NCBI GenBank assembly: GCA_017399765.1
Contig: JAFQBH010000044.1
Coordinates: 1-59,006 of the forward strand
Origin: Oscillospiraceae bacterium
GTDB lineage: Bacteria; Bacillota; Clostridia; Oscillospirales; Ruminococcaceae
DNA: 59,006 bases
Direction of reading: 5' to 3'
Both the position numbers and the translations under genes were made by a program. Below are positions 43,737-51,198 of the stretch, piece after piece (position 1 is the first letter of the stretch; every line of letters starts with the position of its first letter). The notes beneath the pieces were generated by a model, which saw nothing but the letters and a program-made list of their open reading frames with translations, had not been told where the DNA came from and did no database searches.

Positions 43737-44666
43737 TTATTCCCCCTCCTTTCCGGAAACTTTCGCAAGAGCGGCATCTTTAAGACCCGGCGCAACAAGA
43801 GCGATTACGACGATTATTGCGGTAATGAGTTTCATATCGTCCGCAGTAATCTTTATAATGGTATCTGCGGTAAGGCTGATTCTGAGAACAAAGGCGATTA
43901 TGATTCTGTAAACGATTGAACCGATCACAACGCCAGCAAGGCGGTGGAAATAGGTCCTTTTGCTGAACAGGACTTCGCCTATCATAATGGCCGCAAGACC
44001 GATTACTATTGTACCTACACCCATGTTGATATCCGCATATCCCTGGTACTGCGCAAGAAGAGCACCGGACATTGCAACAAGTCCGTTGCCGACAATAAGT
44101 CCGAGAACGATATAGACCTTGGTATTTGCGCCCATTGCTCTTACCATATGAGGGTTGTTACCGGTGGCACGGAGTGCGCATCCAATTTCGGTTCCGAAGA
44201 AGCAATAAACTGCGATTATGAGAACAACCGCAAAAACAACGCCGACAAGAAGACCCGCCCATTTGGAAGGGATTCCGAGAGCTTTGATCTGGCTGAAAAG
44301 GGTAACTTCATTAAGAAGACCAAAGTTTGCTTTTCCCATGATTCTGAGGTTTATGGAATAAAGCGCGAACTGGGTCAAAATTCCGGCAAGAAGATCCGGA
44401 ATTTTGAATTTTGTATGGAGAAAACCGGTTACGGAACCGGCGGCCATTCCGCTTATTGTTGCGATAAGAATCGCAAGGATCGGAGAAACACCGGCGGCAA
44501 CGCAAACCGCGGAAACAGCCCCACCAAGGGTGAGGCTTCCGTCAACGGTAAGGTCCGCATAATTGAGTACTCGATATGTCAGATAAAGTCCAAGCGCCAT
44601 TATTGCCCAGATTACACCAAGGGTGGCGCCGCCCTGGATATCCCAGAGCCAGCTCATAATATTCAT
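43737..44666 (-). CDS. ABC importer permease
   Basis: This 309-residue protein has eight or nine membrane helices and fits the BPD_transp_2-type permeases that pair with PF04392 substrate-binding proteins (LTYRVLNYADLTVDGSLTLGGA and ALRATGNNPHMVRAMGANT are typical). In streptococci similar systems carry tryptophan. It is translationally adjacent to the ATPase. Confidence 0.92.
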   Translation of the reverse strand: MNIMSWLWDIQGGATLGVIWAIMALGLYLTYRVLNYADLTVDGSLTLGGAVSAVCVAAGVSPILAILIATISGMAAGSVTGFLHTKFKIPDLLAGILTQFALYSINLRIMGKANFGLLNEVTLFSQIKALGIPSKWAGLLVGVVFAVVLIIAVYCFFGTEIGCALRATGNNPHMVRAMGANTKVYIVLGLIVGNGLVAMSGALLAQYQGYADINMGVGTIVIGLAAIMIGEVLFSKRTYFHRLAGVVIGSIVYRIIIAFVLRISLTADTIIKITADDMKLITAIIVVIALVAPGLKDAALAKVSGKEGE

Positions 44667-44693
44667 TTAAACAATAACATCCTAATCTAATTA

Positions 44694-45668
44694 TTAATAT
44701 ACGGTTGCGGCGTTTTCAAGAACTTCCGCGGGAATTTCAACGCCAACGCTTTCCGCGAAGGTTTTGTTGACAACAAGAGCACATTCTTTCTGGGTTTCAA
44801 CAGCGATTTCAGAAGCGGATTCGCCGTTAAGAACGCGGACAGCCTGTGCAGCGGTCTGTTTTCCGAGTTCATAGTAATCGATTGCGGTGGTTGCAATTCC
44901 GCCTTCGGCGATCATTGCTTCAACAGCGCAGAAAACAGGGATCTGGTTTTCAACAGCAGTCTGGTTAACAGTTGCCATTGCGGAAGCGAATGCGTTATCG
45001 GAAGGAATATAAATTGCGTCAACGCTGCCTACTACGGAAGAAATAACCTGGGGAATATCGTTGGAGGAAGAGGAAGTCTGGATTATAACTTCCATTCCAA
45101 GAGCTTCTGCGGCAAGTTTTGCTTCGTCTGCCTGGATTGCGGAGTTGGGTTCGCTGGAAGTATAGAGAATTGCAATTTTCTGTGCATCGGGAAGAACGTC
45201 TTTGATAACTGCAATCTGGTCTGCAATAACGGGCATATCAAGGGTTCCGGTTACGTTTTTGCCGGGAGCTTCGTTGGATTCAACAAGTCCTGCGCCGACT
45301 GCATCGGTTACTGCGGTGAAGAAAACAGGAATATCGGTTTCCTGGAAAACGTTAACTGCGGACTGTGCTGCGGGAGTTGCGATTGCAAGAGCAAGATCGA
45401 TTCCGCTGTTTGCGAAGATATCGCAGATCTGCTGGCAGTTGCCGACTTCGCCGGAAGCGTTCTGGAAATCGATTTTGAGGTTTTCGCCTTCAACATAGCC
45501 TGCTTCGGCAAGGCCGTCTACAAATCCCTGATATGCTTCATCAAGAGAAGCGTGCTGCATAAACTGGATTACGCCGACGGTTACAACGCCGTCATCAGCG
45601 GTGTTTCCGCAGCCGGAAACTGCGAGCATCATTACAAGAGCCATAATAACTGCAAGAATTTTTTTCAT
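44694..45668 (-). CDS. ABC importer substrate-binding lipoprotein
   Basis: This 324-residue protein is a lipoprotein (signal ending LAVSGC, Cys 20) of the PF04392 type (VGVIQFMQHASLDEAYQGFVDGL, IALAIATPAAQSAVN-like, ILYTSSEPNS, PVFCAVEAMIAEGGIAT). The ATG at 45668 follows a GGAGGT RBS; a TTG at 45683 is part of that RBS region and is rejected. The gene is the first of the operon and lies directly behind a T-box leader. Confidence 0.93.
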   Translation of the reverse strand: MKKILAVIMALVMMLAVSGCGNTADDGVVTVGVIQFMQHASLDEAYQGFVDGLAEAGYVEGENLKIDFQNASGEVGNCQQICDIFANSGIDLALAIATPAAQSAVNVFQETDIPVFFTAVTDAVGAGLVESNEAPGKNVTGTLDMPVIADQIAVIKDVLPDAQKIAILYTSSEPNSAIQADEAKLAAEALGMEVIIQTSSSSNDIPQVISSVVGSVDAIYIPSDNAFASAMATVNQTAVENQIPVFCAVEAMIAEGGIATTAIDYYELGKQTAAQAVRVLNGESASEIAVETQKECALVVNKTFAESVGVEIPAEVLENAATVY

Positions 45669-45737
45669 TTTGGTTACCTCCAAAATTTAAAATTTGTTTA
45701 TTTAAAAACCTCTTTTGGGGCTAATTAAATACTGAAT

Positions 45738-45769
45738 AAAAAAAGTCCCTGCATAAAACATGCAGGGAC
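45738..45769 (-). terminator. T-box terminator hairpin
   Basis: A 10-bp perfect stem (GTCCCTGCAT, 45745-45754, with 45760-45769) and a run of seven T on the - strand form the terminator of the T-box expression platform. Confidence 0.9.
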
Positions 45770-45996
45770 GAATAAAACAAAATCCGCGATACCACTCTGC
45801 TTTCGTACCGGCCTCGCAACCGGAACCTTAATAGGCTTAAAAGTCTTAGCGATGTAACGGTCGCACCCGTTGTATCTACTGCAATTTTCAACACACTGCT
45901 CGCAGAATGAACTTCGGAACGGATATTACGCTTTTGCCTCGCACCAACCGGCAATTCTCTGAAGCTTTTCTCCGCCCTACTCTTTCTGCTCAAACG
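45738..45996 (-). promoter_or_regulatory. T-box riboswitch, predicted phenylalanine-specific
   Basis: On the - strand the leader has a Stem I base GCAGAA/TTCTGC, an AGTA/GAA loop-E specifier loop, the distal AGAGA...GGTTGGTG elements, the T-box AGAGTGGTATCGCGGA (45783-45798) and a terminator. The codon in the specifier position is TTC (45909-45911), followed by A; the acceptor-binding TGGT would pair with a discriminator A. Both fit tRNA-Phe. Uncharged tRNA would favour antitermination, switching on the transporter when phenylalanine is scarce. The 45669-46127 stretch holds only this leader and its promoter. Confidence 0.88.
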
Positions 45997-46026
45997 CATT
46001 TAGTTGGCTATGAAATTATGTATCTT

Positions 46027-46055
46027 ATGTTAACAACATTCGCTTAAAAAGTCAA
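46027..46055 (-). promoter_or_regulatory. Predicted sigma-A promoter of the T-box leader
   Basis: On the - strand, TTGACT (46050-46055), a 17-bp spacer and TAACAT (46027-46032) lie about 30 bases upstream of Stem I. Confidence 0.65.
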
Positions 46056-46127
46056 GCCCTTTTTTGGATTTTGCAAAAAATTTTTATAATTTGCATATAT
46101 TACTGCATAATTATTCAAAAACATTGT

Positions 46128-47357
46128 TTATCTTCTGCTTGAATTTTTCTTTTTATAATCCGTTTTTTTGCCCTGAGGTTTTTTATCAAAAGATTTTTTC
46201 ACAAAATCACGGTTTTCCTTCCGGGTAAGCAAAACGACTGTTTCGCAATGATCGGTGAACGGGAACATGTCCACCGGCTGGATTTTCTTCACTTCATAGC
46301 CATTTTTTGTTATAAATTCAAGGTCACGGGAAAGAGTTACCGGGTTGCAGGAAACATAGACAAGTCTTTTTGGTGAAAGGGTTTTTACCGCAGTAAGAAA
46401 TTCCTCGGTGCTTCCGGCTCTTGGCGGATCCATAAAAACAACATCCGCTTTTGCTTTTTCCGCCGCCATTTTTACCATAAAATCGCCCGCATCGCCTTTG
46501 AAAAATTCGATGTTTTCGATTTTGTTTTCCTTTGCGTTCATTCTTGCGTCGCGGACTGCGTTTCCGTTGAGTTCAACGCCGATAACGTTTTTTGCGTGCT
46601 TCGCCGCAACCATTCCTATGGTTCCGATTCCGCAGTAAGCGTCGATTACGCTTTCTTTTCCGGTAAGTCCGGCAAATTCTATTGCTTTGTTATAGAGCAC
46701 TTCGGTTTGTATCGGGTTTATCTGGTAGAAAGAACTTGGCGAAATTCTGAAGCGGCAGCCGCAAAGTTCATCGGTTATATAACCTTTTCCGAAGGAAACC
46801 TTTTCCCTTTCGCCAAGGACCATGCTGGTGCGTTTTTCGTTGATATTGATAACAACGGTGGAAATTTCCGGATGGAGTTTCCGAAGTTCCTTAACAAAGT
46901 TGTTTCCGGAAGGAAAAACATGGGTTCCGAGAACAAGAACGACCATTATTTCGCCGGTTTTTATTCCGCGGCGGACAAGAACATGGCGCAAAAGACCTTT
47001 TCCGGTGTCTTCGTTGAAAGGTTCCATCTTAAAACCTTTCAGAAGACCGCGGATGCTACGGATTATTTCCTGGCATTTTTCGTCCTCGATAAGGCATTTA
47101 TCCACCTGGACGATATAATGGGTTCCTTCCTGATAAGTTCCGCAGATTATATTGCCTTTTTTATCTTTTCCGAAAGCGGCGGTAACCTTGTTGCGATAAA
47201 AACAAGGATAGCGCATTCCGATTATTCTTTCAATTTTTCCGAATCTTCCGAGGAGTTCCTCCTCGTTTTTTTGTTTCATCTCAAGCTGTTCCGGATAAGG
47301 CACTCCGGTATAGCGGCAGCCGCCGCATTTTTTTGCAACAACGCAAACGCTTGGCAT
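46128..47357 (-). CDS. TrmA/RumA-family 23S rRNA m5U methyltransferase (RlmD/RlmCD-like)
   Basis: This 409-residue enzyme methylates uridine C5 in RNA using SAM. It has the SAM motif VIDAYCGIGTIGMVAAKHA, the DPPRAG motif and the catalytic Cys in LVYVSCNPVTLSRDL. N-terminal Cys residues (KKCGGCRY, plus KCLIED) suggest the usual Fe-S cluster. The N-terminal TRAM domain found in many relatives is missing, and the C-terminus is a Lys/Arg-rich tail. rRNA is the likely target; tRNA U54 is possible. Confidence 0.88.
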   Translation of the reverse strand: MPSVCVVAKKCGGCRYTGVPYPEQLEMKQKNEEELLGRFGKIERIIGMRYPCFYRNKVTAAFGKDKKGNIICGTYQEGTHYIVQVDKCLIEDEKCQEIIRSIRGLLKGFKMEPFNEDTGKGLLRHVLVRRGIKTGEIMVVLVLGTHVFPSGNNFVKELRKLHPEISTVVININEKRTSMVLGEREKVSFGKGYITDELCGCRFRISPSSFYQINPIQTEVLYNKAIEFAGLTGKESVIDAYCGIGTIGMVAAKHAKNVIGVELNGNAVRDARMNAKENKIENIEFFKGDAGDFMVKMAAEKAKADVVFMDPPRAGSTEEFLTAVKTLSPKRLVYVSCNPVTLSRDLEFITKNGYEVKKIQPVDMFPFTDHCETVVLLTRKENRDFVKKSFDKKPQGKKTDYKKKNSSRR

Positions 47358-47420
47358 AAAAGCACGTCCTTCTAATAAGATATTTCCGTGGAAAATTATA
47401 TCATAGAGCGGATTTTTTTA

Positions 47421-47452
47421 CAACAAAAAAGCGGCGGGCTTTTGCCCGCCGC
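47421..47452 (-). terminator. Intrinsic terminator of the CBS gene
   Basis: A 9-bp GC stem (GCGGCGGGC with 47444-47452), a TTTT loop and a T6 run on the - strand. Confidence 0.87.
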
Positions 47453-47461
47453 AAAGTTTTT

Positions 47462-47869
47462 TTATTTTTTATCAAGCTCTTTTGCAAGGCTTTCGATAAC
47501 GCCTTTTCGGGTGATGATTCCGCAAAAAGCGCCGCGACCATCAACAATCGGAACAAAGTTCTGGTTCGAAACCGCAACAATAACGTCTTCCTGCTCCGCG
47601 GCAATTAAAAGCGAAGGGCAGAAATCCTTTCTTATGATATCTTTTATGTAATAGGCTTCGTGATCTTTCATTTCCGCACTTTGAAGTTTCATAATGTGGC
47701 GGAGAAAATCCCCTTCGGTAACTGTTCCGGCATAGATTCCGTTTTCATCAAGAACCGGAACGGCGGTGTAGCCATAACGCATAAATTTTTCAAGGCCCTG
47801 ACGAACGGTGTTGTTTTCGGAAAGATATGCCGTTGAAATTTTTGGTATCATTATTTTCGCAATGTTCAT
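47462..47869 (-). CDS. CBS-domain pair protein
   Basis: This 135-residue protein consists of two CBS domains (about 5-60 and 73-130; YGYTAVPVLDENGIYAGTVTEGDFLR and FVPIVDGRGAFCGIITRKGVIE). Such stand-alone pairs sense adenine nucleotides and regulate partners. Its partner is not evident from the neighbourhood. It is monocistronic. Confidence 0.88.
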   Translation of the reverse strand: MNIAKIMIPKISTAYLSENNTVRQGLEKFMRYGYTAVPVLDENGIYAGTVTEGDFLRHIMKLQSAEMKDHEAYYIKDIIRKDFCPSLLIAAEQEDVIVAVSNQNFVPIVDGRGAFCGIITRKGVIESLAKELDKK

Positions 47870-48022
47870 AGGCTTCTCCTTATGGTTTCGGCTTCTTTTG
47901 TTTTTATATATTTATTATACTACATATCACAGATGTTTTGTTGAAAATTTTGGAAGAAAATTGTTAATTTAGTTTGAACTTTTTCCAAAATAAAAAGCAT
48001 TTTATATTTTAGCAAATTCTTC

Positions 48023-48051
48023 TTGACAAAGTTGTTTCTTTTCGATATAAT
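48023..48051 (+). promoter_or_regulatory. Consensus promoter of tRNA-Pro
   Basis: A perfect TTGACA (48023-48028), a 17-bp spacer and a perfect TATAAT (48046-48051) lie 11 bases before the tRNA. Confidence 0.8.
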
Positions 48052-48062
48052 AATAAAGCTAT

Positions 48063-48138
48063 CGAGGTGTAGCGCAGGTGGTAGCGCGCCAGTTTCGGGT
48101 ACTGGAAGCCGTGAGTTCGAGTCTCGCCACTTCGACCA
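48063..48138 (+). tRNA. tRNA-Pro (CGG)
   Basis: A 76-base tRNA with encoded CCA. The acceptor CGAGGTG pairs with CACTTCG, and the discriminator is A. The anticodon arm is CCAGT-TT-CGG-GT-ACTGG, with the anticodon at 48096-48098. The T arm contains GTTCGAGTC. Confidence 0.95.
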
Positions 48139-48143
48139 AAAAA

Positions 48144-48180
48144 GCACGATGGTTTTGTATCAAAACCATCGTGCTTTTTT
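48144..48180 (+). terminator. Intrinsic terminator of tRNA-Pro
   Basis: A 14-bp perfect stem (48144-48157 with 48161-48174) is followed by T6, immediately after the tRNA. Confidence 0.88.
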
Positions 48181-48189
48181 CTATATTGG

Positions 48190-48218
48190 TTGATATTTAC
48201 ACAGCAATTTGATACAAT
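48190..48218 (+). promoter_or_regulatory. Promoter of the VanZ-like gene
   Basis: TTGATA (48190-48195), a 17-bp spacer and TACAAT (48213-48218). The palindromic repeat begins 6 bases after the -10, at about the transcription start. Confidence 0.65.
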
Positions 48219-48224
48219 CTATTC

Positions 48225-48242
48225 GACAAACTTGAATTTGAC
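48225..48242 (+). repeat. Accessory-gene repeat, copy A
   Basis: GACAAACTTGAATTTGAC sits between promoter and RBS of the VanZ-like gene. It is a degenerate palindrome related to copies B (49037), C (58864) and D (48809). Confidence 0.7.
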
Positions 48243-48255
48243 AAGGAGAAAACAA

Positions 48256-48807
48256 ATGATTCAAATATCATACACATCAATGGTAGTGTTCATAAGTATC
48301 ATTTGGTGTTTGGTAAGAATGGTATGTGCAATTAAAACCAAAAGAGCAAATTGGACGAGAGAAATACAACTGCTTTTGGTATATGTCTGCATTATCGTTG
48401 TTGCTCGGTTTACCTTTTTCCCATTTTCAAAAGTAAACGGAGAAATACAACCGCTTGTTTATGAAAGTGCAAAAGTATATCCGTTTCGGATAAATTGGAT
48501 TCCGTTTGTTAACCTGTTTGATTATCCCGAAATGAGAGACATTCTGATAAATGTAATCGGAAATACGGCAATGTTTATCCCATTGGGAATTGTTTGGCCC
48601 AGTGTATACAAGGGGTTGGATACACACGGGAAAGTCATTTCCGCAGGTATTGGTGTTTCTTTATGCATTGAGATTTTACAGCTTCCCTTTTGTGACAGGG
48701 TATCCGATGTTGATGATTTATTATTAAATACGTTAGGTTTCATCATTGGGTATTTGCTGTATCTTCTTGCGAAGCAGGTAAGTAAAAGAGTGCGGAGAAT
48801 TAAGTAA
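48256..48807 (+). CDS. VanZ-like membrane protein
   Basis: This 183-residue protein has about five membrane helices and the VanZ pattern: R-x-T-x-FPF near the first helices (VARFTFFPFSK), NWIPFVNLF, NVIGNTAMFIPLGI and RVSDVDDLLLNTLGFIIGY. VanZ-like proteins confer low-level teicoplanin resistance in some contexts; most have no known role. The ATG at 48256 follows AAGGAG. Codon use differs from core genes (more TTA/TTG Leu, ATA Ile, AGA Arg), suggesting transfer. It lies directly behind tRNA-Pro. Confidence 0.88.
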   Translation: MIQISYTSMVVFISIIWCLVRMVCAIKTKRANWTREIQLLLVYVCIIVVARFTFFPFSKVNGEIQPLVYESAKVYPFRINWIPFVNLFDYPEMRDILINVIGNTAMFIPLGIVWPSVYKGLDTHGKVISAGIGVSLCIEILQLPFCDRVSDVDDLLLNTLGFIIGYLLYLLAKQVSKRVRRIK

Positions 48808-48808
48808 A

Positions 48809-48825
48809 TCCAATTTGACAAACTG
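48809..48825 (+). repeat. Accessory-gene repeat, copy D (inverted half)
   Basis: TCCAATTTGACAAACTG follows the VanZ stop by 1 base. It matches the - strand of copy C (TCCAATTTGTCGAACTG, 58858-58874) at 15 of 17 positions; copy C also follows a gene's stop. Confidence 0.55.
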
Positions 48826-48833
48826 TTTAGCGT

Positions 48834-48915
48834 AGTTTCAGTCCTAAAAGAGAGTTTCACTTCCCGCTTAATAGTTTCATTTTTTGAGTGAAACCAAATG
48901 AAACTTTTTGAAACC
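48834..48915 (+). repeat. Helically phased GTTTCA/TGAAAC array
   Basis: AGTTTCA occurs at 48834, 48853 and 48873 (19-20 bp apart), followed by inverted TGAAAC at 48889, 48899 and 48909 (10 bp apart). The spacings equal one or two helical turns, as in a multi-site protein-binding region. No gene is seen in 48808-49066. Confidence 0.55.
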
Positions 48916-48942
48916 GTAGCATTATTATCAAACTAATTCAAA

Positions 48943-48990
48943 AAAAGACCAATCATTTTGATACGAAAGTATCTGAATGGTCGGTCTTTT
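48943..48990 (+). terminator. Hairpin, probable terminator
   Basis: AAAAGACC (48943-48950) pairs with GGTCTTTT (48983-48990), and GATAC-GAAA-GTATC closes the loop, with a few internal mismatches. It could end the VanZ transcript or insulate the next gene. Confidence 0.6.
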
Positions 48991-49002
48991 CATTACAGAA
49001 TA

Positions 49003-49030
49003 TTGAATTCTCCCTTAACTATGTCATAAT
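49003..49030 (+). promoter_or_regulatory. Promoter of the nucleotidyltransferase gene
   Basis: TTGAAT (49003-49008), a 16-bp spacer and CATAAT (49025-49030). The repeat again begins exactly 6 bases after the -10. Confidence 0.55.
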
Positions 49031-49036
49031 CAGTTA

Positions 49037-49054
49037 GACAAACTTAAATTTGGC
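49037..49054 (+). repeat. Accessory-gene repeat, copy B
   Basis: GACAAACTTAAATTTGGC lies between promoter and RBS, in the same position relative to promoter and gene as copy A. Confidence 0.7.
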
Positions 49055-49066
49055 GAGGTAATTAAG

Positions 49067-49735
49067 ATGATCGATATTAGTATTTGGATGAAAACCTTCT
49101 TACAGACATTAAATGAGACATTTGAAAATCGTGTGTGGTTTGTCGGTTTGCAAGGCAGTTATGGCCGTGGTGAAGCAACAGAAACAAGCGACATTGATAT
49201 TGTTGTAATTCTGGATGAATTGTCTGCTATGGACGTTCAAGCTTATAAAGATATGTTGGATAACTTATCTCATAGAGAACTGATTTGTGGTTTCCTTTCA
49301 GGAAAAAAAGAAATTATGAATTGGGAGCCATCTGACCTGTTTCAGTTTTGCCATGACACCACGCCAATCAAGGGAAGCCTTGACGAGGTAATGGCAGTTA
49401 TTGATGAAAGTGCTGTTAACAAAGCAATCAAAATCGGTGCCTGTAATATATACCACGGATGTGTTCACAATATGCTCCATGAAAAAAGCGAAGATATTTT
49501 ACGAGATTTATATAAATCGGCTTCTTTTGTTGTGCAGGCAATTGCTTTTAAACAAACAGGAAACTATATCAGCCATCAAAAAGATTTGCTTACAGTTGTA
49601 TCTTCGGATGAACAGGTTATCGTTGCTACCTTTTTGAAATTAAAAACAGGTGGTACAGTTGATTTTAAGTTAATGTCCGAAACATTGTTTGTTTGGTCAA
49701 AGAAATGGATTGCAGAAAATAGAAAAACAAACTAA
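49067..49735 (+). CDS. Nucleotidyltransferase-domain protein
   Basis: This 222-residue protein has the Pol-beta-like nucleotidyltransferase motif (GSYGRGEATETSDIDIVV, residues 30-47, metal ligands D42 and D44) and a helical C-terminal part. It resembles aminoglycoside nucleotidyltransferases and the MNT antitoxin/AMPylation group; no HEPN partner is adjacent, so resistance-type activity is a guess. GAGG is the RBS. Codon use is AT-rich like the VanZ gene, unlike its neighbours. Confidence 0.82.
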   Translation: MIDISIWMKTFLQTLNETFENRVWFVGLQGSYGRGEATETSDIDIVVILDELSAMDVQAYKDMLDNLSHRELICGFLSGKKEIMNWEPSDLFQFCHDTTPIKGSLDEVMAVIDESAVNKAIKIGACNIYHGCVHNMLHEKSEDILRDLYKSASFVVQAIAFKQTGNYISHQKDLLTVVSSDEQVIVATFLKLKTGGTVDFKLMSETLFVWSKKWIAENRKTN

Positions 49736-49766
49736 AAAGTCCGGGGTTTTTACCCCGGACTTTTTT
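49734..49766. terminator. Intrinsic terminator (bidirectional)
   Basis: A 13-bp perfect stem (49734-49746 with 49753-49765) and T tract separate the nucleotidyltransferase from the convergent gene at 49772. Confidence 0.87.
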
Positions 49767-49771
49767 CTTTT

Positions 49772-50224
49772 TTAGCCATAAACAAAAGAGTTCATTGTTC
49801 CTTTTAAGGAATTGGAATGATTTACGGAAAGATGCTGTCCGTCCTTAAAATCCAGATCCACGCTTTCGATTCCACCGTTTTCAGTTTCCTTTATTTCAAT
49901 ATCCTGCACAAAGCTGTTGATAAGCTTTGAACCCGGGAAATAAACGTAACTGTATCTTTCCGAATCCGGTTCTTCGCGGAAAACTCCTCCGCGGATATTG
50001 CGGATAAAGAAATCTTTATCATATATATTTAAAAACAATGTTCCTTCTGAAAGATATGCCATAATTATGGAATATCCGGAATAGATAAAAAGAGGAGATT
50101 CTGAAGGCTGAGTATCGCCAAGGTTATAAATTTCCTTAACATACATTTTATCAAATTCCGAACGGTTCTGTTCAATAAAACTGAGAAATTCTTCCGCTGT
50201 ATCAAAACTTTTCTTAACGGTCAT
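49772..50224 (-). CDS. Hypothetical protein
   Basis: This 150-residue protein is probably cytoplasmic, with no signal peptide or membrane helix. It starts with a helix (KSFDTAEEFLSFIEQNRSEFDKMYV) and continues as alternating strands ending in the polar segment LSVNHSNSLKGTMNSFVYG. I do not recognise the family. It lies 25 bases downstream of the VOC gene, so the two may be co-transcribed. Confidence 0.65.
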   Translation of the reverse strand: MTVKKSFDTAEEFLSFIEQNRSEFDKMYVKEIYNLGDTQPSESPLFIYSGYSIIMAYLSEGTLFLNIYDKDFFIRNIRGGVFREEPDSERYSYVYFPGSKLINSFVQDIEIKETENGGIESVDLDFKDGQHLSVNHSNSLKGTMNSFVYG

Positions 50225-50249
50225 AAAACCACCAGCTCAAATAAAATTT

Positions 50250-50624
50250 TTATTCATGTATCTCAAGCGGAAGGCCGTCCGGATCTTTGAAAAAAGTTGC
50301 TTTTCCCCCGGTAAATTCATCGATCCTTACCGGTTCGCAGATTATTTCTTTTGCTTCAAGTTCCTTCACGGCAGAATCCACATCATCGACTTTAAATGCA
50401 ATATGACGAAGGCCGTAGCTTTCCGGAGAAAGCCTTTCCGGATGACCTTTCATAATAAAAAGCTCCAGTTCGGTATCTTCGTTTATTTTAAGATCGATTT
50501 TCCAATCGTCCCTTTCCGGACGGTAATTTTCGCGAATAACCGGGAAACCGAGTTTTTTTACATAAAAATCCATCGCCAAATCCTTATCCGAGCAGATTAT
50601 CGCGATATGGTGAATAAGGTTCAT
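50250..50624 (-). CDS. VOC-family protein (glyoxalase I-like)
   Basis: This 124-residue protein is a vicinal-oxygen-chelate domain with the expected metal ligands: His in LIHHIAII, Glu in ELELFIM, His in LRHIAFKV and Glu in PLEIHE. Related clostridial proteins are annotated as lactoylglutathione-lyase-like, but the substrate is uncertain. The ATG at 50624 has an AGGAG at 8-9 bases; the preceding TTG is less likely. Confidence 0.88.
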   Translation of the reverse strand: MNLIHHIAIICSDKDLAMDFYVKKLGFPVIRENYRPERDDWKIDLKINEDTELELFIMKGHPERLSPESYGLRHIAFKVDDVDSAVKELEAKEIICEPVRIDEFTGGKATFFKDPDGLPLEIHE

Positions 50625-50660
50625 CAAAACTCACTCCTTTTTATAATTTTATATTATCAT

Positions 50661-50688
50661 AAAAAAACGGCGGTATCAATCCCGCCGT
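50661..50688 (-). terminator. Intrinsic terminator of the AraC-type gene
   Basis: ACGGCGG (50667-50673) pairs with CCGCCGT (50682-50688), and a T7 run follows on the - strand. Confidence 0.8.
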
Positions 50689-50696
50689 CTTATATT

Positions 50697-51014
50697 TTAT
50701 GCATGCAGTTTTTGCGTTGGTCTTTTGCCGAATTTTCGTTCATAAGCTCTTGAAAAACCGCTCGAGGTTTCAAAACCGTATTTAAGCGCGACGTCAAGGG
50801 TCGGTTCGCCTTTTTCAATATCGTTTTCCGCAAGTTCAAGCCGTTTTTCCCGAACATAGCTCATAAGGCTTTTTCCGGTTTCTTCCTTAAAAACCCGGCA
50901 GAAATGGAAAACCGAATAGCCGGCGTTTGAAGCGATGGTTTCTGCCGTAAGTTCATCTGAAAGGTGGCTTTTTATAAATTCCTTTGTTTTTTCAATGCTT
51001 TCTCTGTAATCCAT
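50697..51014 (-). CDS. AraC-type transcriptional regulator, DNA-binding domain only
   Basis: This 105-residue protein is a stand-alone AraC/XylS DNA-binding domain with two helix-turn-helix units (LTAETIASNAGYSVFHFCRVFKEETG and PTLDVALKYGFETSSGFSRAYERKFG). No ligand-binding domain is present. The ATG at 51014 follows GAAAGG and gives the normal domain start; a longer frame up to 51206 would cross two terminator hairpins and is rejected. It lies downstream of an orphan cobalamin riboswitch. Confidence 0.87.
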   Translation of the reverse strand: MDYRESIEKTKEFIKSHLSDELTAETIASNAGYSVFHFCRVFKEETGKSLMSYVREKRLELAENDIEKGEPTLDVALKYGFETSSGFSRAYERKFGKRPTQKLHA

Positions 51015-51114
51015 ATCTGAACCTTCTTTCGAAGAAATTTTTCGGGAGGTCGGCGCAAAAGCAGGAGTGAGTGAATCTTTTACGCCGGCAAAATGGAGAT
51101 GACAGTTATTTATA

Positions 51115-51164
51115 TAAAAAAAGCAAAAACGGACTTTTCCGGATTCGAAAAAGTCCGTTTTTGC
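51115..51164 (-). terminator. Second terminator downstream of the cobalamin riboswitch
   Basis: GCAAAAACGGACTTTT (51123-51138) pairs with its complement at 51149-51164. A T7 run follows on the - strand (51115-51121). Confidence 0.8.
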
Positions 51165-51168
51165 TGAA

Positions 51169-51198
51169 AAAGGGCTGTCAGATATCTGACAGCCCTTT
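51169..51198 (-). terminator. First terminator downstream of the cobalamin riboswitch
   Basis: A perfect 30-bp palindrome (arms AAAGGGCTGTCA and TGACAGCCCTTT around GATATC) is followed on the - strand by TTC. It is probably the expression-platform terminator of the riboswitch. Confidence 0.75.

Noticed and set aside
48063-49766. Integrated element using tRNA-Pro as attachment site
   Set aside because: No integrase gene and no second copy of the tRNA 3' end were found; only the adjacency is reported.
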